Assembly (NCBI GenBank): GCA_013285505.1
Contig: CP053450.1
Span: forward strand, 124,001 to 188,000
Length of the DNA stretch: 64,000 bases
Direction: 5' to 3'
Source of the DNA: Planctomycetota bacterium
GTDB taxonomy: Bacteria; Planctomycetota; Phycisphaerae; Phycisphaerales; UBA1924
Every line of letters begins with the position of its first letter. Positions within the stretch are counted from its first letter, which is position 1. A program made the translations under genes and the position numbers. The notes under the pieces are model-generated. The model saw nothing but the letters and a program-made list of their open reading frames with translations. It made no database searches and was not told the DNA's origin. Shown here piece by piece: positions 1 to 10,336 of the stretch.

Positions 1-725
1 GTGAGTTCGCGGATCCGCTCCAGCGTCCGCGGAGCCAGCGTCTCACGGGACCGGCGGCGGATGTTCTCCCGAGGGATTCGATCGGGCACCGGCCAGCCGA
101 AGGTGTACGCCAGCAGCCTCAACCCTTCCTCGAACCGGTCCTGCACACCGACGAAAGCAAAGCGCTCCAGCCGTTGCTTGGCGAGGTCGAGAAGCGCCCT
201 GTCCCCGAACACGGCACGGGCCCGCTCGGGATCACGCCACAACTCGCTGCAGCCGTGGAAATGCCGCTCGACATCGTCGAACGCGAGTGAACGGACCTGA
301 AAGTTCATGACCTCCGCGGCACCGATGTTGTCGAAGACGTAGTCGTCGATCGTCATGTCCTTGATGTGGTCGTGCAGCCAGAGGTCCTCGCGCCAGATCT
401 GATCGGAGAACGCCGAGAGCGTGCGGTCCACCGGGTTGCGGAGCATCGTGACGTAGACCGGGCGTTTCCCGATCGCCTTCTCGAGGTAGTACCCATAGTG
501 CCCCGCGACCGCCCGGAGGCTCCGCACCGACTCGGCCGGGCGTTCGAGCAGCGCGGGCAGCTCCCACGCGAACCGGGAAACCTCGAAGCGATCGAACTTC
601 TCCAGGATGTACTCGCGGAGGCTCGATCCGGCGGTCTTGTGGATGTGCATGAAGTACAGCGTGTCGTCGGGCCCAAGGTCGCAGGCCGGCGGCGTGCTCA
701 CGGGGACCGGTTCGGTGCTCGGCAT
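1..725 (-). CDS. Sulfotransferase family protein, C-terminus cut by window edge
   Basis: The gene reads off the left edge, so only about 241 N-terminal residues are visible. It is a PAPS-dependent sulfotransferase: residues 23-37 hold the 5'-phosphosulfate loop (LYFMHIHKTAGSSLR) and residues 94-106 the 3'-phosphate motif (MLRNPVDRTLSAF). There is no signal peptide, so it probably acts in the cytosol on a carbohydrate or small acceptor; the acceptor cannot be read from the sequence. The ATG at 725 lies 5 bp downstream of the stop of a second sulfotransferase with the same N-terminal architecture, so the two look like a tandem duplication within one operon. No frame breaks are seen. Confidence 0.85.
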   Translation of the reverse strand, partial: MPSTEPVPVSTPPACDLGPDDTLYFMHIHKTAGSSLREYILEKFDRFEVSRFAWELPALLERPAESVRSLRAVAGHYGYYLEKAIGKRPVYVTMLRNPVDRTLSAFSDQIWREDLWLHDHIKDMTIDDYVFDNIGAAEVMNFQVRSLAFDDVERHFHGCSELWRDPERARAVFGDRALLDLAKQRLERFAFVGVQDRFEEGLRLLAYTFGWPVPDRIPRENIRRRSRETLAPRTLERIREL

Positions 726-730
726 GTCGG

Positions 731-2056
731 TCACACTCCTGTCGGCGGGGGTGTCGGCGAGGACCGCCCGCACCGCGGGAAGACCTCGAGCCAGTGGAAG
801 TACAACGCGAGCGAACGCCGATCTTTCTCCCCGGGCCATTCCTCGGCCGGGACAATCGCCCGTTCGACCTCGAAGCGGATGCGTGTGTACGCCGGGTTCC
901 GCCCGAGCACCTCCGGTGAGAGTGACGCCTCGAACACACGACGCCCCTTCGGAGGATCCTCGGTGTTCCACCAACGCTGGGGAACCCGCTCGTCGTTCAC
1001 GAACACCTCGACCGAGTCGAGCACCTCCCGTGTTCGCGCGCCCGCCCTGAATCGCAGCACGAGCGGCCGCTCCGTCGCCAGCGGCAGGTCCATCGTCGTG
1101 ACGCGCGTGGGCCCACTCCACCGATGCCACGGCCCATCGGATCGCTCACGCACCAGCCAGTTGGTCCCGAGGATCGCCCGGTCGAACCCGAACGCCACCC
1201 GCGACTCCCGCGGCCGAGACGCCATCACTTCCCGATACGATCGCTCCTCTTCGGCTGTGTCCAATGCCGCCAGACGCGACCGGAAGAGCTCCGCGCCGTA
1301 GTCGTACACCTCCTGATCGATCGTCGTCAGCTCCCGCACCCGCCCCACCACCTCATCGGTAAGTTGGCTCGCATCGAACGGGACCTTCGCGGAGTTAAAC
1401 GACGGGAACGACTCGACCGGGGGCCACCCAAAGGTGTACGAAAGCAGCCGAAGCGTCTCGTCAAACTGCTCCTGGATACCGACGAATGCGATCCGATCCA
1501 GCAGCGCCTTGGCCCGGTCGACGAGCGACGGGTCGCCGTACTTCCGCTCGAGCTCATGTACCCCGCGGCGGCGCAGCGCCGAGTGCCCGAAAAAGTCATC
1601 GCGGATGTCATCGAGCACCAGATAGCGGGTCTGGAAGTTGAGCAATTCCACCACCCCGTGCTCGCTCATCACAAACTCTTCGAATGTCATGTGCTTCACG
1701 GTCTCATGCAGCCAGTCCTTCTCCGTCGCCTGCAGGTGGCGGAAGTGCGAGATCGTGCGCTGCAGCGGGTCCCGCAGCACCGTCAGCATCACCGGCTCGC
1801 TGCGCAGCAGACTCCGGATGTACAGCCCGTGGTGCCCGCAGAACAAACGGTATTTGTCCAGTTCCGTCGGAGAGAACGGCAGCAGCCCGTTCAGCTTCAG
1901 GATCGGGCACACCTCCTCAAAATCAAACCGAGACTCCAGGAAGGTCCGGAGCGAAGTCCCGGCCGTCTTGGGGATGTGCAGGAAGTACAGACGCTCGTCC
2001 GGGCCGAGCAGGCCGTGCGGCTTCCAGGTCGCGGCGGGCTTGAGCTCCACGGTCAC
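731..2056 (-). CDS. Sulfotransferase family protein
   Basis: 441 residues, intact. Residues 23-37 (LYFLHIPKTAGTSLR) form the PAPS 5'-phosphosulfate loop and residues 93-105 (VLRDPLQRTISHF) the 3'-phosphate motif. After the ~250-residue sulfotransferase fold there is a ~170-residue C-terminal extension rich in beta-type sequence (VLRFRAGARTREVLDSVEVF), perhaps a carbohydrate- or acceptor-recognition module. The GTG start at 2056 overlaps the stop of the upstream aminopeptidase gene in a GTGA arrangement, which indicates translational coupling. The acceptor is unknown. It is a paralogue of the truncated gene that follows it. Confidence 0.88.
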   Translation of the reverse strand: MTVELKPAATWKPHGLLGPDERLYFLHIPKTAGTSLRTFLESRFDFEEVCPILKLNGLLPFSPTELDKYRLFCGHHGLYIRSLLRSEPVMLTVLRDPLQRTISHFRHLQATEKDWLHETVKHMTFEEFVMSEHGVVELLNFQTRYLVLDDIRDDFFGHSALRRRGVHELERKYGDPSLVDRAKALLDRIAFVGIQEQFDETLRLLSYTFGWPPVESFPSFNSAKVPFDASQLTDEVVGRVRELTTIDQEVYDYGAELFRSRLAALDTAEEERSYREVMASRPRESRVAFGFDRAILGTNWLVRERSDGPWHRWSGPTRVTTMDLPLATERPLVLRFRAGARTREVLDSVEVFVNDERVPQRWWNTEDPPKGRRVFEASLSPEVLGRNPAYTRIRFEVERAIVPAEEWPGEKDRRSLALYFHWLEVFPRCGRSSPTPPPTGV

Positions 2057-3546
2057 GCACCACCCCCCAGAAGTTCCGCCAGCAGCCTAGTGCCCCACCC
2101 CGTCGGCCCCGCGATGTACGGCCCCGAGTCCTTGTCCGTCGCGTGCACGCCCGCGATGTCCAGGTGACACCACGGCACGCCCTCCTCGACAAAGTAGCTC
2201 AGGAACGCCGCGCCCTGGATCGGGTGCGCCTTGCGGTTCGGGTTGCTGTTGAGGATGTCCGCCACCGGCGACTTCATCATGTCGCGGTACTCCTGGTGGT
2301 GCGGCAGACGCCACACCCGCTCGCCGCTCACCTCGCTGGCGTCCTCGACCTTCCGCCGCAGCTTGTCATCATCGCACCACATCCCTGCGAACGTCGAGCC
2401 CAGCGCGACAACCACGCCGCCGGTCAGGGTCGCGACGTCGATCACGCACGCCGGGTCCTCCCGCTCGCACGCCCAGCACAGCGCATCGGCCATCACCAGC
2501 CGGCCCTCGGCGTCCGTGTTGGTCACCTCGACCGTCACGCCGTTGCGGAACGTCAGCACATCGTCAGGCCGATAGGCCTCGTCCGAGACCGAGTTCTCCG
2601 CGATGCACAGCAGCGCAACGACCTTCCGGTTCGGCTTAATCACCGTCGCGATCGCGTGCATCGCACCGAAGACCGCACACCCGCCGTCCTTATCACGCTT
2701 CATCCCCGCCATCGAGCCGCCCACCTTCAGCGACAGCCCGCCCGAGTCGTAGGTCATCGTCTTGCCGACCAGCACCACCGGCTTGCCGCTGCGAGCGCGG
2801 GCGCTCGGCGTGTACTCCAGCCGCACAAGACACGGCTTGTTCTCGCTGGCGGCGCCCACGGTCTTGATCCCGACCAGCCCCTCGTCATCCAGCTTGCTGC
2901 CCTGGATCACCGTGCATTTGAGCCCGACCTGCCGGGCCATCTTCTTGGCCTCGCTGGCCATGTAACTCGTCGTCGCGATGTTCGGCGGCGTCTGGCTGAG
3001 CGTCCGCGCGATGTTGGCGCTCTCGGCCAGCCCAACGCCCCGCTCGAGCCCCGCCGCGAACGGCTTGCTGTCCGACCGCACCTCCAGCGAGGTCAGCGTG
3101 CTCTTGGAAGACGCCGTGCCGCGGAACTGATCGCACGTCCACGCGACCAGCCCGAGACCCTCGCCGAACGCGCACCCGGCCCGCTGGGCGTCGAGCCCCG
3201 CAGCCTTGCACGCCGCCGCGAGGTCCACATCGATCTTCGTGTCCTTGGTCGTCGCGATCCACCGGCCCACCGCAGCCGCCACCGACCGCATCGTCTCGGC
3301 GTTCAGCGACTTCTTCTCCCCCAGCCCCACGACGACGATCCGCGACGGGCCCGCCGACTTGCCGCGGCCCTTGGCAGGGAAGGCCTCGACGATCCGGCCG
3401 ACATCCCCCGTCGCCTCAGTCCGCGAGAGCACCTCGCCGATCGCACCGTCCTTGGCGTGGCCCTCGGCCGACTTGGCGCCCTTGAACTGCCCCACCACCA
3501 ACACCTGGGCCGCCCCGCGCCCACCGACCTTGACTGCCTTGAACAT
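2053..3546 (-). CDS. pepA: Leucyl aminopeptidase, M17 family
   Basis: 497 residues, the usual length for M17 cytosol aminopeptidases, which release N-terminal amino acids using two metal ions in a hexamer. The family signature NTDAEGRL is at residues 343-350. The metal/active-site stretch near 261-274 reads GKTMTYDSGGLSLK; the usual GKG is GKT here. The N-terminal macro-like domain occupies about residues 1-160. The ATG at 3546 is preceded on the minus strand by a GAGGAG ribosome site, so longer upstream starts are rejected. Its stop overlaps the sulfotransferase start by 4 bp. The gene is intact and probably housekeeping for peptide turnover. Confidence 0.93.
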   Translation of the reverse strand: MFKAVKVGGRGAAQVLVVGQFKGAKSAEGHAKDGAIGEVLSRTEATGDVGRIVEAFPAKGRGKSAGPSRIVVVGLGEKKSLNAETMRSVAAAVGRWIATTKDTKIDVDLAAACKAAGLDAQRAGCAFGEGLGLVAWTCDQFRGTASSKSTLTSLEVRSDSKPFAAGLERGVGLAESANIARTLSQTPPNIATTSYMASEAKKMARQVGLKCTVIQGSKLDDEGLVGIKTVGAASENKPCLVRLEYTPSARARSGKPVVLVGKTMTYDSGGLSLKVGGSMAGMKRDKDGGCAVFGAMHAIATVIKPNRKVVALLCIAENSVSDEAYRPDDVLTFRNGVTVEVTNTDAEGRLVMADALCWACEREDPACVIDVATLTGGVVVALGSTFAGMWCDDDKLRRKVEDASEVSGERVWRLPHHQEYRDMMKSPVADILNSNPNRKAHPIQGAAFLSYFVEEGVPWCHLDIAGVHATDKDSGPYIAGPTGWGTRLLAELLGGGA

Positions 3547-3718
3547 CGAAATCTCCTCGGGTTGAGACGCCAGTGTAGGGACCACAACCAGCGCCCGAAG
3601 CGCAGGCGAGGAGCCACTTCGCGTTCCCACGCCCCCTCCGGCCCCCTGCGCGAGCGTTGAATCCGGCACGCACACCGCCGCGAGCCCGGATTCGCGACAC
3701 GCGCGATACCCTCTCCCC

Positions 3719-4279
3719 ATGCCCGAACACCCCAGCGAAACACCGCAGACCCTCTTCGCCCCGTGGAGGCTGGAGTATCTCGAAGCACTCGACGCCAAGG
3801 AAAAGCGCACCGGGCCGCCCGCCGAGGGCTCCGGCTCGTTCCTGCTCGATTACTGGAAGACCCCCGAACGCGACGAATCCAACCACGTCGTCGCCCGCAC
3901 CTCCCGCGGCCTCATCCTCCTCAACCGCTTCCCCTACGCCGGTGGCCACCTTCTCGTCGCGCTCGGCGAGGCCGCACCGACGCTGCTCGACTACACACCC
4001 GAGCAGCGCGCCGAGCTCTGGAAACTCGTGGACCTGGCCGCCGAACTCATGCAGCGGACCCTCGAGCCCCAGGGCGTCAACATCGGGATCAACCAAGGGC
4101 GTGCCGCGGGCGCCGGTGTGCCGCAGCACCTCCACGTCCACCTCGTCCCCCGCTGGAACGGCGATGTGAACTTCATGGCTGCGGTCGGCAGCGTGCGCGT
4201 GATCCCCAGCTCGCTCGAAGCGATGACGCAACGCTTCCGCGACCAATGGTCACGGATGACGCCCAACACACACTCATAG
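3719..4279 (+). CDS. HIT family nucleotide-binding protein
   Basis: 186 residues with the histidine triad QHLHVHLVPRW; the three catalytic histidines are residues 137, 139 and 141. The preceding strand (ILLNRFPYAGGHLLV) and the loop GINQGRAAGAGVPQHLH match the AP4A phosphorylase/HIT hydrolase branch rather than the short Hint branch, so it probably cleaves dinucleoside polyphosphates or nucleotidyl adducts. It starts at an ATG at 3719, divergent from pepA, and its last 6 bp overlap the convergent gene on the other strand. Intact. Confidence 0.9.
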   Translation: MPEHPSETPQTLFAPWRLEYLEALDAKEKRTGPPAEGSGSFLLDYWKTPERDESNHVVARTSRGLILLNRFPYAGGHLLVALGEAAPTLLDYTPEQRAELWKLVDLAAELMQRTLEPQGVNIGINQGRAAGAGVPQHLHVHLVPRWNGDVNFMAAVGSVRVIPSSLEAMTQRFRDQWSRMTPNTHS

Positions 4280-4717
4280 ATAGATGATCGCCGAGGCCGG
4301 GCCGCTCACGCCGCCATGCGACGCTCGAGCCGCAGCCCGAGCCGGTACGCCCCGCCCCGCCCGCGCGTATGCCACCGAGCCGAACTCGAGCTTCCCGTCC
4401 ACCGAGCACCGGACAGTCGCCCCCGGCGCGACCTTGACCGGACACCGGACACCCAGCCCGTCGCCGCTGCGATCCACCAGCGTCACCCGCGTCAGCCAGA
4501 GCCGCCCATCCGGATCGACAAACGTCGCAACTCCCTGACCCCGCGCCCGCACCCGCTCGGTACCCCGACGCTCGGGCGCAGCCGGTGCTGTCTCAGGAAG
4601 TTGCAGGCCGGACTCCGGTGTGGTTTCGACTGCCCCGTCCGCCCGCGCCAGCCGCAGCCCCGGCCGGGTGTTCGTGCGGCGTGTCCTCTTCGTGCCCCGT
4701 GCTTGCGCGACCGCCAT
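4274..4717 (-). CDS. Hypothetical protein with a PilZ-like core
   Basis: 147 residues. After a basic, low-complexity N-terminal ~60 residues there is a short beta-rich core whose pattern (LVDRSGDGLGVRC followed by VAPGATVRC) resembles the D-x-S-x-x-G-x-x-x strand of PilZ domains, the cyclic-di-GMP receptor fold. The upstream RxxxR half of the PilZ motif is not clear, so ligand binding is uncertain. Start ATG at 4717. The 3' end overlaps the convergent HIT gene by 6 bp. A function cannot be assigned beyond this resemblance. Confidence 0.5.
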   Translation of the reverse strand: MAVAQARGTKRTRRTNTRPGLRLARADGAVETTPESGLQLPETAPAAPERRGTERVRARGQGVATFVDPDGRLWLTRVTLVDRSGDGLGVRCPVKVAPGATVRCSVDGKLEFGSVAYARAGRGVPARAAARASHGGVSGPASAIIYL

Positions 4718-4819
4718 GTCGAGATCTCCCCGAGGATCGGCGCTTCCGTGCGCCCCGCCTCGACAAGACCATCGGCCGACCCCGAGCCCGACTTCATCCG
4801 CAGTCGGCCAGACAGCGCA

Positions 4820-6236
4820 TCACGCCGAAGTCGCCCCGCCGTTCCGCAGCAGATCAGACAGGATGAACGCCAGCTCCAGCGACTGCTGGTAGTTCAGCCG
4901 CGGATCGCACGGGGAGACGTAGTTCCGCGTCAGGTGCTGCTCGGTCACACCCGAGGCCCCGCCGATGCACTCGGTCACGTCCTCGCCGGTCAGCTCAAAG
5001 TGGACGCCGCCGAGCACCGAACCGACGTCGCGGTGCACCGCGCAGGTCTTGCGCAGCTCGTCAGCGATCGAGTCGAAATGCCGCGTCTTGACACCCTCGG
5101 CCGTCACCATCCCGTTGCCGTGCATCGGGTCGCTCACCCAGAGCACCCTCCGGCCGGCGTCGGTCACGGCCCGCACAATGCCCGGCAACGCCGCATCAAC
5201 ATTCCCCGCGCCCATCCGTGTAATAAGGACCAGCTTCCCCCGCTCGTTGCCGGGGTTGAGCGCCTCGGTCAGCGCCACCGCCTCGGCCGGGTCCGTCTTC
5301 GGCCCGAGCTTCACCCCCACGGGGTTGGCGATCCCCCGCATGTACTCCACGTGCGCCCCGTCCAGCGCCCGCGTCCGCTCGCCGATCCACGGCAAGTGCG
5401 TCGTCAGGTCAAACCAGCCCGCCCGGTGCGGCACCCGCCGCGTCTGCGACGTCTCGTAGTGCAGGTTCAACGCCTCGTGGCTGGTGAAAAACTCCACCCG
5501 CGTCAGCTCATCGACCCGCGCCTCGCCCAGCGCCTCCATGAACTCGACCGCCTCGGCCAGGCTCCGGCTCACCTGCTCATACGCCGCCCGCCGCTCGGGC
5601 GGCAGGCTCGCGTCGGCGAAGAACGAGAGATCCCAGTACTCCGGGTGGTGCACATCGGCAAAGCCGCCGTCGAGCAGCGAGCGTATGAAATTCAGCGTCA
5701 TCGCCGCGTGCTGATACCCACGCACCATCAGGTGCGGGTCGGGCCGGCGCGACGCGGCATCGAACTCCGCCCGGTTGACCAGATCCCCGAAATAGCTCGG
5801 CAGCGAGACCTCCTGCCCGTCGACCCGCCGTGTCTCCACCGCGCTCGACCGCGGCTTGGCGTACTGCCCCGCCAACCGACCCACACGCACCACCGGCTTG
5901 CGCAGCCCGTGCACCAGCACCAGCGACATCTGCAGCAGGATCTTCAGCTTGTTGGTGATCTGCTCCGCCCGGCAGTCGGCCAGCGTCTCGGCGCAGTCAC
6001 CGCCCTGCAGCACAAACCGCTTGCCATCCTGCGCATCGCCGATGAAGCCGCGGAGACGCTCGATCTCCCAGCTCGTCACCAGCGGCGGCAGGTCCCGCAG
6101 CTTGGCCAGCGCCCGTCTCGACCGCCGCGCCGTCCTCGTACCTGACCTGCTGCGCCGCGAGGCGGCGACGCCACGAATCCGGCGACCAGCTCTCGCCCGC
6201 GCCCGAAGTTGTCTCTGATCCGCCCTGCTCGCCCAA
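4820..6236 (-). CDS. Class II 3-deoxy-7-phosphoheptulonate synthase, frame broken once
   Basis: This is the first enzyme of the shikimate pathway (PEP + erythrose-4-phosphate to DAHP), in the class II plant/mycobacterial type. Visible motifs in order are LQGGDCAE (metal-binding Cys), MVRGYQHAA, PVGVKLGPKTDP, LITRMGAGN and SDPMHGNG. The first ~40 residues (starting GEQGGSETTSGAG) are in another frame; the join is at 6109-6114, where the coding strand reads ACGGGCGCTGG and removing one G gives a continuous ALAKLRDLPPLV. The likely start is the TTG at 6236 with an AGGAG site just upstream. Full length after correction is about 470 residues, normal for class II. The gene is divergent from the H1-like gene. 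Confidence 0.9.
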
Positions 6237-6556
6237 TGCCGACTCCTCGCTGTCACCCGGAACTGATCCTTGCCCCGCGACAGACGATCGGCTCGAAACA
6301 CGCGCGGTTTCTGCCGGTTCTCCCGCTCAAGTGCACATTCTTGAGCGAAATCCTCACGCAACGCCACAGTTCGGACGATTGCCAACTCGCCGACGCAGAC
6401 TTTGCGCCGCCACGCCTCGACCTCATCGGCGAGCACGGACGCCCGCCGAGACCAACACGGCCCGCCCCGAATCCACTCGGCGCCGGGCCAATGCGAACGG
6501 ATCCGCCAGGTCCAAGACCGCGGCCGGACCACCCAAAGATCAGGAGTTTCAACGTC
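6237..6556. other. Divergent intergenic region (320 bp)
   Basis: No gene is seen. It lies between the divergent DAHP synthase and H1-like genes and must hold both promoters. The only clear element is an AGGAG ribosome-binding site about 11 bp before the H1-like ATG. I could not identify convincing -35/-10 pairs. Confidence 0.5.
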
Positions 6557-7339
6557 ATGGCAGCACGCACCACCAGCAGGAAGTCCACCGCCGGCAAGTC
6601 CACTACCAAGCGCCACAGCGCCACCAAACGGAAGACGACCGGCACCAAGACCGCCGCCCGCAAGCCCGCAGCCAAAAAGTCCACGTCGGCCCGCAAGACC
6701 ACCGCCAAGAGGACCACCGCCAAGAAGGCGACCTCCACCGCCAAGAGGACCACCTCCGGCCGCAAGCCCGCAGCCAAGAAGACCACCACGGCACGCAAGA
6801 CCACCGCTCGCAAGCCCGCAGCCAAGAAGACCACCACGGCTCGCAAGACCACCGCCCGCAAGCCCGCGGCCAAGAAGACCACCACGGCTCGCAAGACCAC
6901 CGCCCGCAAGACCGCAGCCAAGAAGACCACCACGGCCCGCAAGACGACGGCCCGCAAGCCCGCGGCTCGCAAGACCACCGCGACCGCCAAGCGCACCACC
7001 GCCGGCCGCAAGCCCGCCGCCAAGAAGACGACGACCGCCCGCAAGCCCGCCGCCAAGAAGACCACAACAGCGCGGAAGACCACCGCCCGTAAGCCCGCGG
7101 CGAAGAAGACCACCACCGCTCGCAAGACCACCGCCCGCAAGCCCGCGGCGAAGAAGACCACCACCGCTCGCAAGACCACCGCTCGCAAGCCCGCAGCCCG
7201 CAAGGCCACCACGGCTCGCAAGACCACGGCTCGCAAGCCCGCGGCCCGCAAGACCGCGACCCGCTCCTACAAGATCAACTCCACCCGCCGTGCCGCCAGC
7301 CGCACCACCGGCCGCCGCACCGTGCGCAAGGCCGCTTGA
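6557..7339 (+). CDS. Histone H1-like Lys/Ala-rich DNA-binding protein
   Basis: 260 residues built almost wholly from tandem units of the type ARKTTARKPAAKKTT, rich in Lys, Ala, Thr and Arg, resembling eukaryotic H1 tails and the Hc1/AlgP-type bacterial proteins. It probably binds DNA non-specifically and compacts the nucleoid. The N-terminus MAARTTSRKST follows an AGGAG site. Near-identical repeats at the DNA level (6780-7240) are prone to slippage, so the copy number may vary. The C-terminus (SYKINSTRRAASRTTGR) departs from the repeat. A second, shorter Lys-rich protein is at 54027-54419. Confidence 0.85.
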   Translation: MAARTTSRKSTAGKSTTKRHSATKRKTTGTKTAARKPAAKKSTSARKTTAKRTTAKKATSTAKRTTSGRKPAAKKTTTARKTTARKPAAKKTTTARKTTARKPAAKKTTTARKTTARKTAAKKTTTARKTTARKPAARKTTATAKRTTAGRKPAAKKTTTARKPAAKKTTTARKTTARKPAAKKTTTARKTTARKPAAKKTTTARKTTARKPAARKATTARKTTARKPAARKTATRSYKINSTRRAASRTTGRRTVRKAA

Positions 7340-7366
7340 TACCAGGCCCACCAACCCGACTCACAC

Positions 7367-7403
7367 ACCGGCCGCAGCCTCGTGCTGCGGCCGGTCGCGT
7401 TTT
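7367..7403 (+). terminator. Rho-independent terminator after the H1-like gene
   Basis: A perfect 11-bp stem ACCGGCCGCAG / CTGCGGCCGGT (7367-7377 and 7385-7395) with a 7-nt loop is followed by CGCGTTTT. It lies 28 bp after the H1-like stop codon. Confidence 0.85.
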
Positions 7404-7419
7404 CAACGCCCCCCCGGCG

Positions 7420-10063
7420 CTACACCAACCGCGTGCCGTGCACGTCGTCCTCCTCAAACAACCCGCCTGTCGCGTCCGGCCCGCTCCCCGCACCCCGACG
7501 CCGCGGCCGCCCGCCCCCGTCGTCCCGGGCCTCGAACCCGCGTGCCGCCAGATGTTCCCGCCACGCCCGCTCGTGCGCCTCCCAGAAGTGCTCGAACGAG
7601 TTGCTCAGTGTGTATTTCTGCATCGACATGTGGGCCGCCGAACCCATCCGCCGGCGACGCTCCGGGTCGGCCACCAGCCCCACGATCCGCTCCACCCACG
7701 CGTGCGGCGACCCCGTCGGCAGGACGTACCCGGTCTGCCCCTCCTCCACGACCTCCTTCGGCCCCCCCTGATCGGTCACCAGCACCGGCAGCCCCGACCC
7801 CTGGCTCTCCATCACCACCTGCCCCAGCGTGTCGGTCACGCTGGGGAAGACGAACAGGTCGCTCGAGGCATACATCCGGCTGAGCTCCTCCCCGCGCCGG
7901 AAGCCCAGGAAGTGCACCCGCTGACCTCGCAGCTCCGTCGCCATCCGCTCCCGGTAGGGCCCGTCGCCGATCACCATCAGCTCGGCGTTGAGGCCCTGCT
8001 CCTTCAGACGGTGCTGCGTCTGCCGCCACACCTTCGAGAGAAACGGCAGGTTCTTCTCCACGCTCACACGCCCCACATACAGCACCTTCGTGCTGTCCGG
8101 GTCCACCGCCGGGAACTGCTCCCACACCGACGTGTCGCGGAACCGGGGATGGAAAGACCCGCTCTCAAACCCCGGCATGAGCGCGCAACACCGCTCCCGG
8201 GGCATCCCCAGCCGAACCAGCGAGTCCACGTAGTCCTCGCTCCGCGTAAAGACCGCCGCGAACGGCTTGTAGAACAGCCGCATGAACTTCTCGCTCGCCA
8301 CCGTGAACGCCCGGTCCTCGAACAGATTGTCGATGTACGACGGGAAGTCGGTGTGGTAGACCCCCAGCACCGGGATCCGCAGCATCCTGGCCGCCAAGAA
8401 GCCCACCATCCCCACCGGCCCCGGCGTAGAAATATGAATGCAGTCCGGCTGGTGCCGGTCCAGGTGCCGCAGCATCGGGATGATCGGCGGCAGCACGACC
8501 TCCAGGTTGTCGTACTTCGGCATCGCCGCCGCGTAGATCGGCTCGAAGTTGTACAGGTTCTCCCCCTCCGGCATCTCCATCCGCGTCGAAGTGATGATCT
8601 GCAGATCACGCCCCGAACCGCGCGCGCGCCGCGCGATATCCGTGATGAACCGGCTCACACCGTTCACGTCCCCGAGGGTGTCGGTAAAGAGACTCACTCG
8701 CATGGGTCGCTCCATGACGCTGACGCCCTCACCCGGCGCCGACGTCTCGTGCTCGAACCGCTCGACGAACTCCCGTTCCTTGTTCTGATAGAACAGGCTG
8801 AACACCGACGGCAGCTGCACCGCCGTCAGCAGGGCGTACGACGCCAGGTGGTCGGCCAGCCCGCTCCTGTCCCGCCTGCACACCGCCCGCCAGCCCGAAC
8901 CGCCCAACCGCCTCGCCAGCGCCGCGGTCAGCTCGTCGGCAAACGCCGCCATCCGGTCGTGATCCGCCAGCGCGCTGCCGTCCGCCCGCCCCTCCGGCGA
9001 CAGCCGCTCTGAAAGCTCCGGGTACCTCGCCAGCACCGGCCCGAGCGTCTCCCGAAGGGCCTCGAGCAGCGGCGACGACTTCTGCTTCCGCCGCCCCAGC
9101 AGCTTCCGGCGTGCCGTGGACGCCAGCACCCGCACCTTCGAGGGTGCCGGCGTGTCCACCCCGGCAAACCGCAGGAGCTTCGACGCGACGTACTTCCCCC
9201 GCGTGCCCTGACGCGACGCGACCCGGTCCGCGTAATAGTGCGCCCCCACCGTCGTCAGCTGGTGGGCCAGCAGAGCGCTGTGCCCGCCCAGGCCGCCCGC
9301 CTGACACCGCCCCGTCATCGCCAGCCGGAAGAACTCGGCCGGGTCGGTCACCCGCTCGCCCTCCGCCCCCCGCACGCCCGTCCACGTGCGCCCGACGTTC
9401 AGCAGCCCGTGGTCGTCCGAGCCGCCCGTCCACGCCTTCTGCCAGGCCCGGGGCCAGACCGGCTCGATCGCGTGCGCGCCAGCTCCTGCACACTCGCCGG
9501 GGTCAGCCCTTGCAGGAACCGCTCCAGCGGCTGCCGATGCCGCTCGGTGTGCGCACCGTTGAGCACCTCGAACCCCTTGAACAGCAACGCGCACCGCTCG
9601 ATGTGCCACCGCGTCAGCCGCCCGTTCTGCATATACAGCGGGTGGGCTACCGCGTGGGCCAGCCGGTGGTGGTAGAGCCAGGCCGCGAAGACGTACACGT
9701 CGTCACGCAGCCCCAACGTCGTCAGTTCCTCGTCCTGCTCCGGCGTCAGGCCCCAGACCAGGACGTGCAGCTTGCACCGGTCCTCCGGGAACGCCACCGT
9801 GACCTCCTGCCCGACGATGAACCCCTCGAACCCCCGCTCGAGAAGCTCCATAGCCCCGCGGATCGTGTCGTGGTCGGTGATCGTGACCAGGTCCATACGC
9901 GCGCGCGCGCCTGCTCGTAGACCTTCTCCGGCGGCGAGTAGCACTCGGGTACGTCCAGGAACGACAACGCCGCCACCGCCGGCCCGTCCGACGCCCACGA
10001 GTGGCAGTGGGTGTCCATCCGTGTCCACAGAGTGCTCGGTGTCGCTCGACCGTCCAGCCGCAT
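7420..10063 (-). CDS. PHP phosphoesterase / GT4 glycosyltransferase fusion, frame broken twice
   Basis: The N-terminal ~300 residues are a PHP domain: MDTHCHSW (HxH metal pair), then ITDHDTIRG, VGQEVT and VAHPLYM. The last ~400 residues are a GT-B family 4 glycosyltransferase with the acceptor-side motif MRVSLFTDTLGDVNGVSRF, VLYVGRVSVEKN (nucleotide-sugar Rossmann) and FVFPSVTDTLGQVVMES (E-x7-E type). Together they would make an ~880-residue two-domain protein, perhaps trimming and extending a glycolipid. Two breaks split the PHP part: 9898-9910, inside a (GC)6 run, and 9471-9480, where GGCGCGCAC probably stands for GGCGCAC. Each is a +2 change and removing both gives one frame. ATG start at 10063. 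The sugar donor is unknown. Confidence 0.82.
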
Positions 10064-10336
10064 CCGTTCGCTCCCCGGCCCGCAGCGTGCGTTCTACACG
10101 CCGGGATTCCCCATACTCCGTCGCCCTTCCGCCCGTTATTGATCGTATGGGCGAGGGGCTTTCACACCAGCCCGACGCGAGCGGCCGCGACAATGTTCGC
10201 CAGCTCTTTGCGCAGCGGTGAATCCGCCGCGTGAGGTGCCCCGAATCCCCCCACAGGATCCGCCTACCCGCAGTGTGGGTGGTTTCACTGACTCGAAGAT
10301 TTTGTCCGAAATCCGGTCGTCGTGACGGTTTGCTGG

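Noticed and set aside
6780..7240. Regular repeats in the H1-like gene considered as a CRISPR array or tandem repeat locus
   Set aside because: The repeats are in frame, encode the Lys/Ala/Thr units, and lack spacers of constant length with unrelated sequence.
4820..7354. A single 844-residue minus-strand frame covering both the DAHP synthase and the H1-like gene region
   Set aside because: The upstream half is the antisense of the H1-like repeats (Gly/Leu-rich low complexity). The DAHP synthase N-terminus is found in another frame with its own ribosome site, joined at a GCGC indel.
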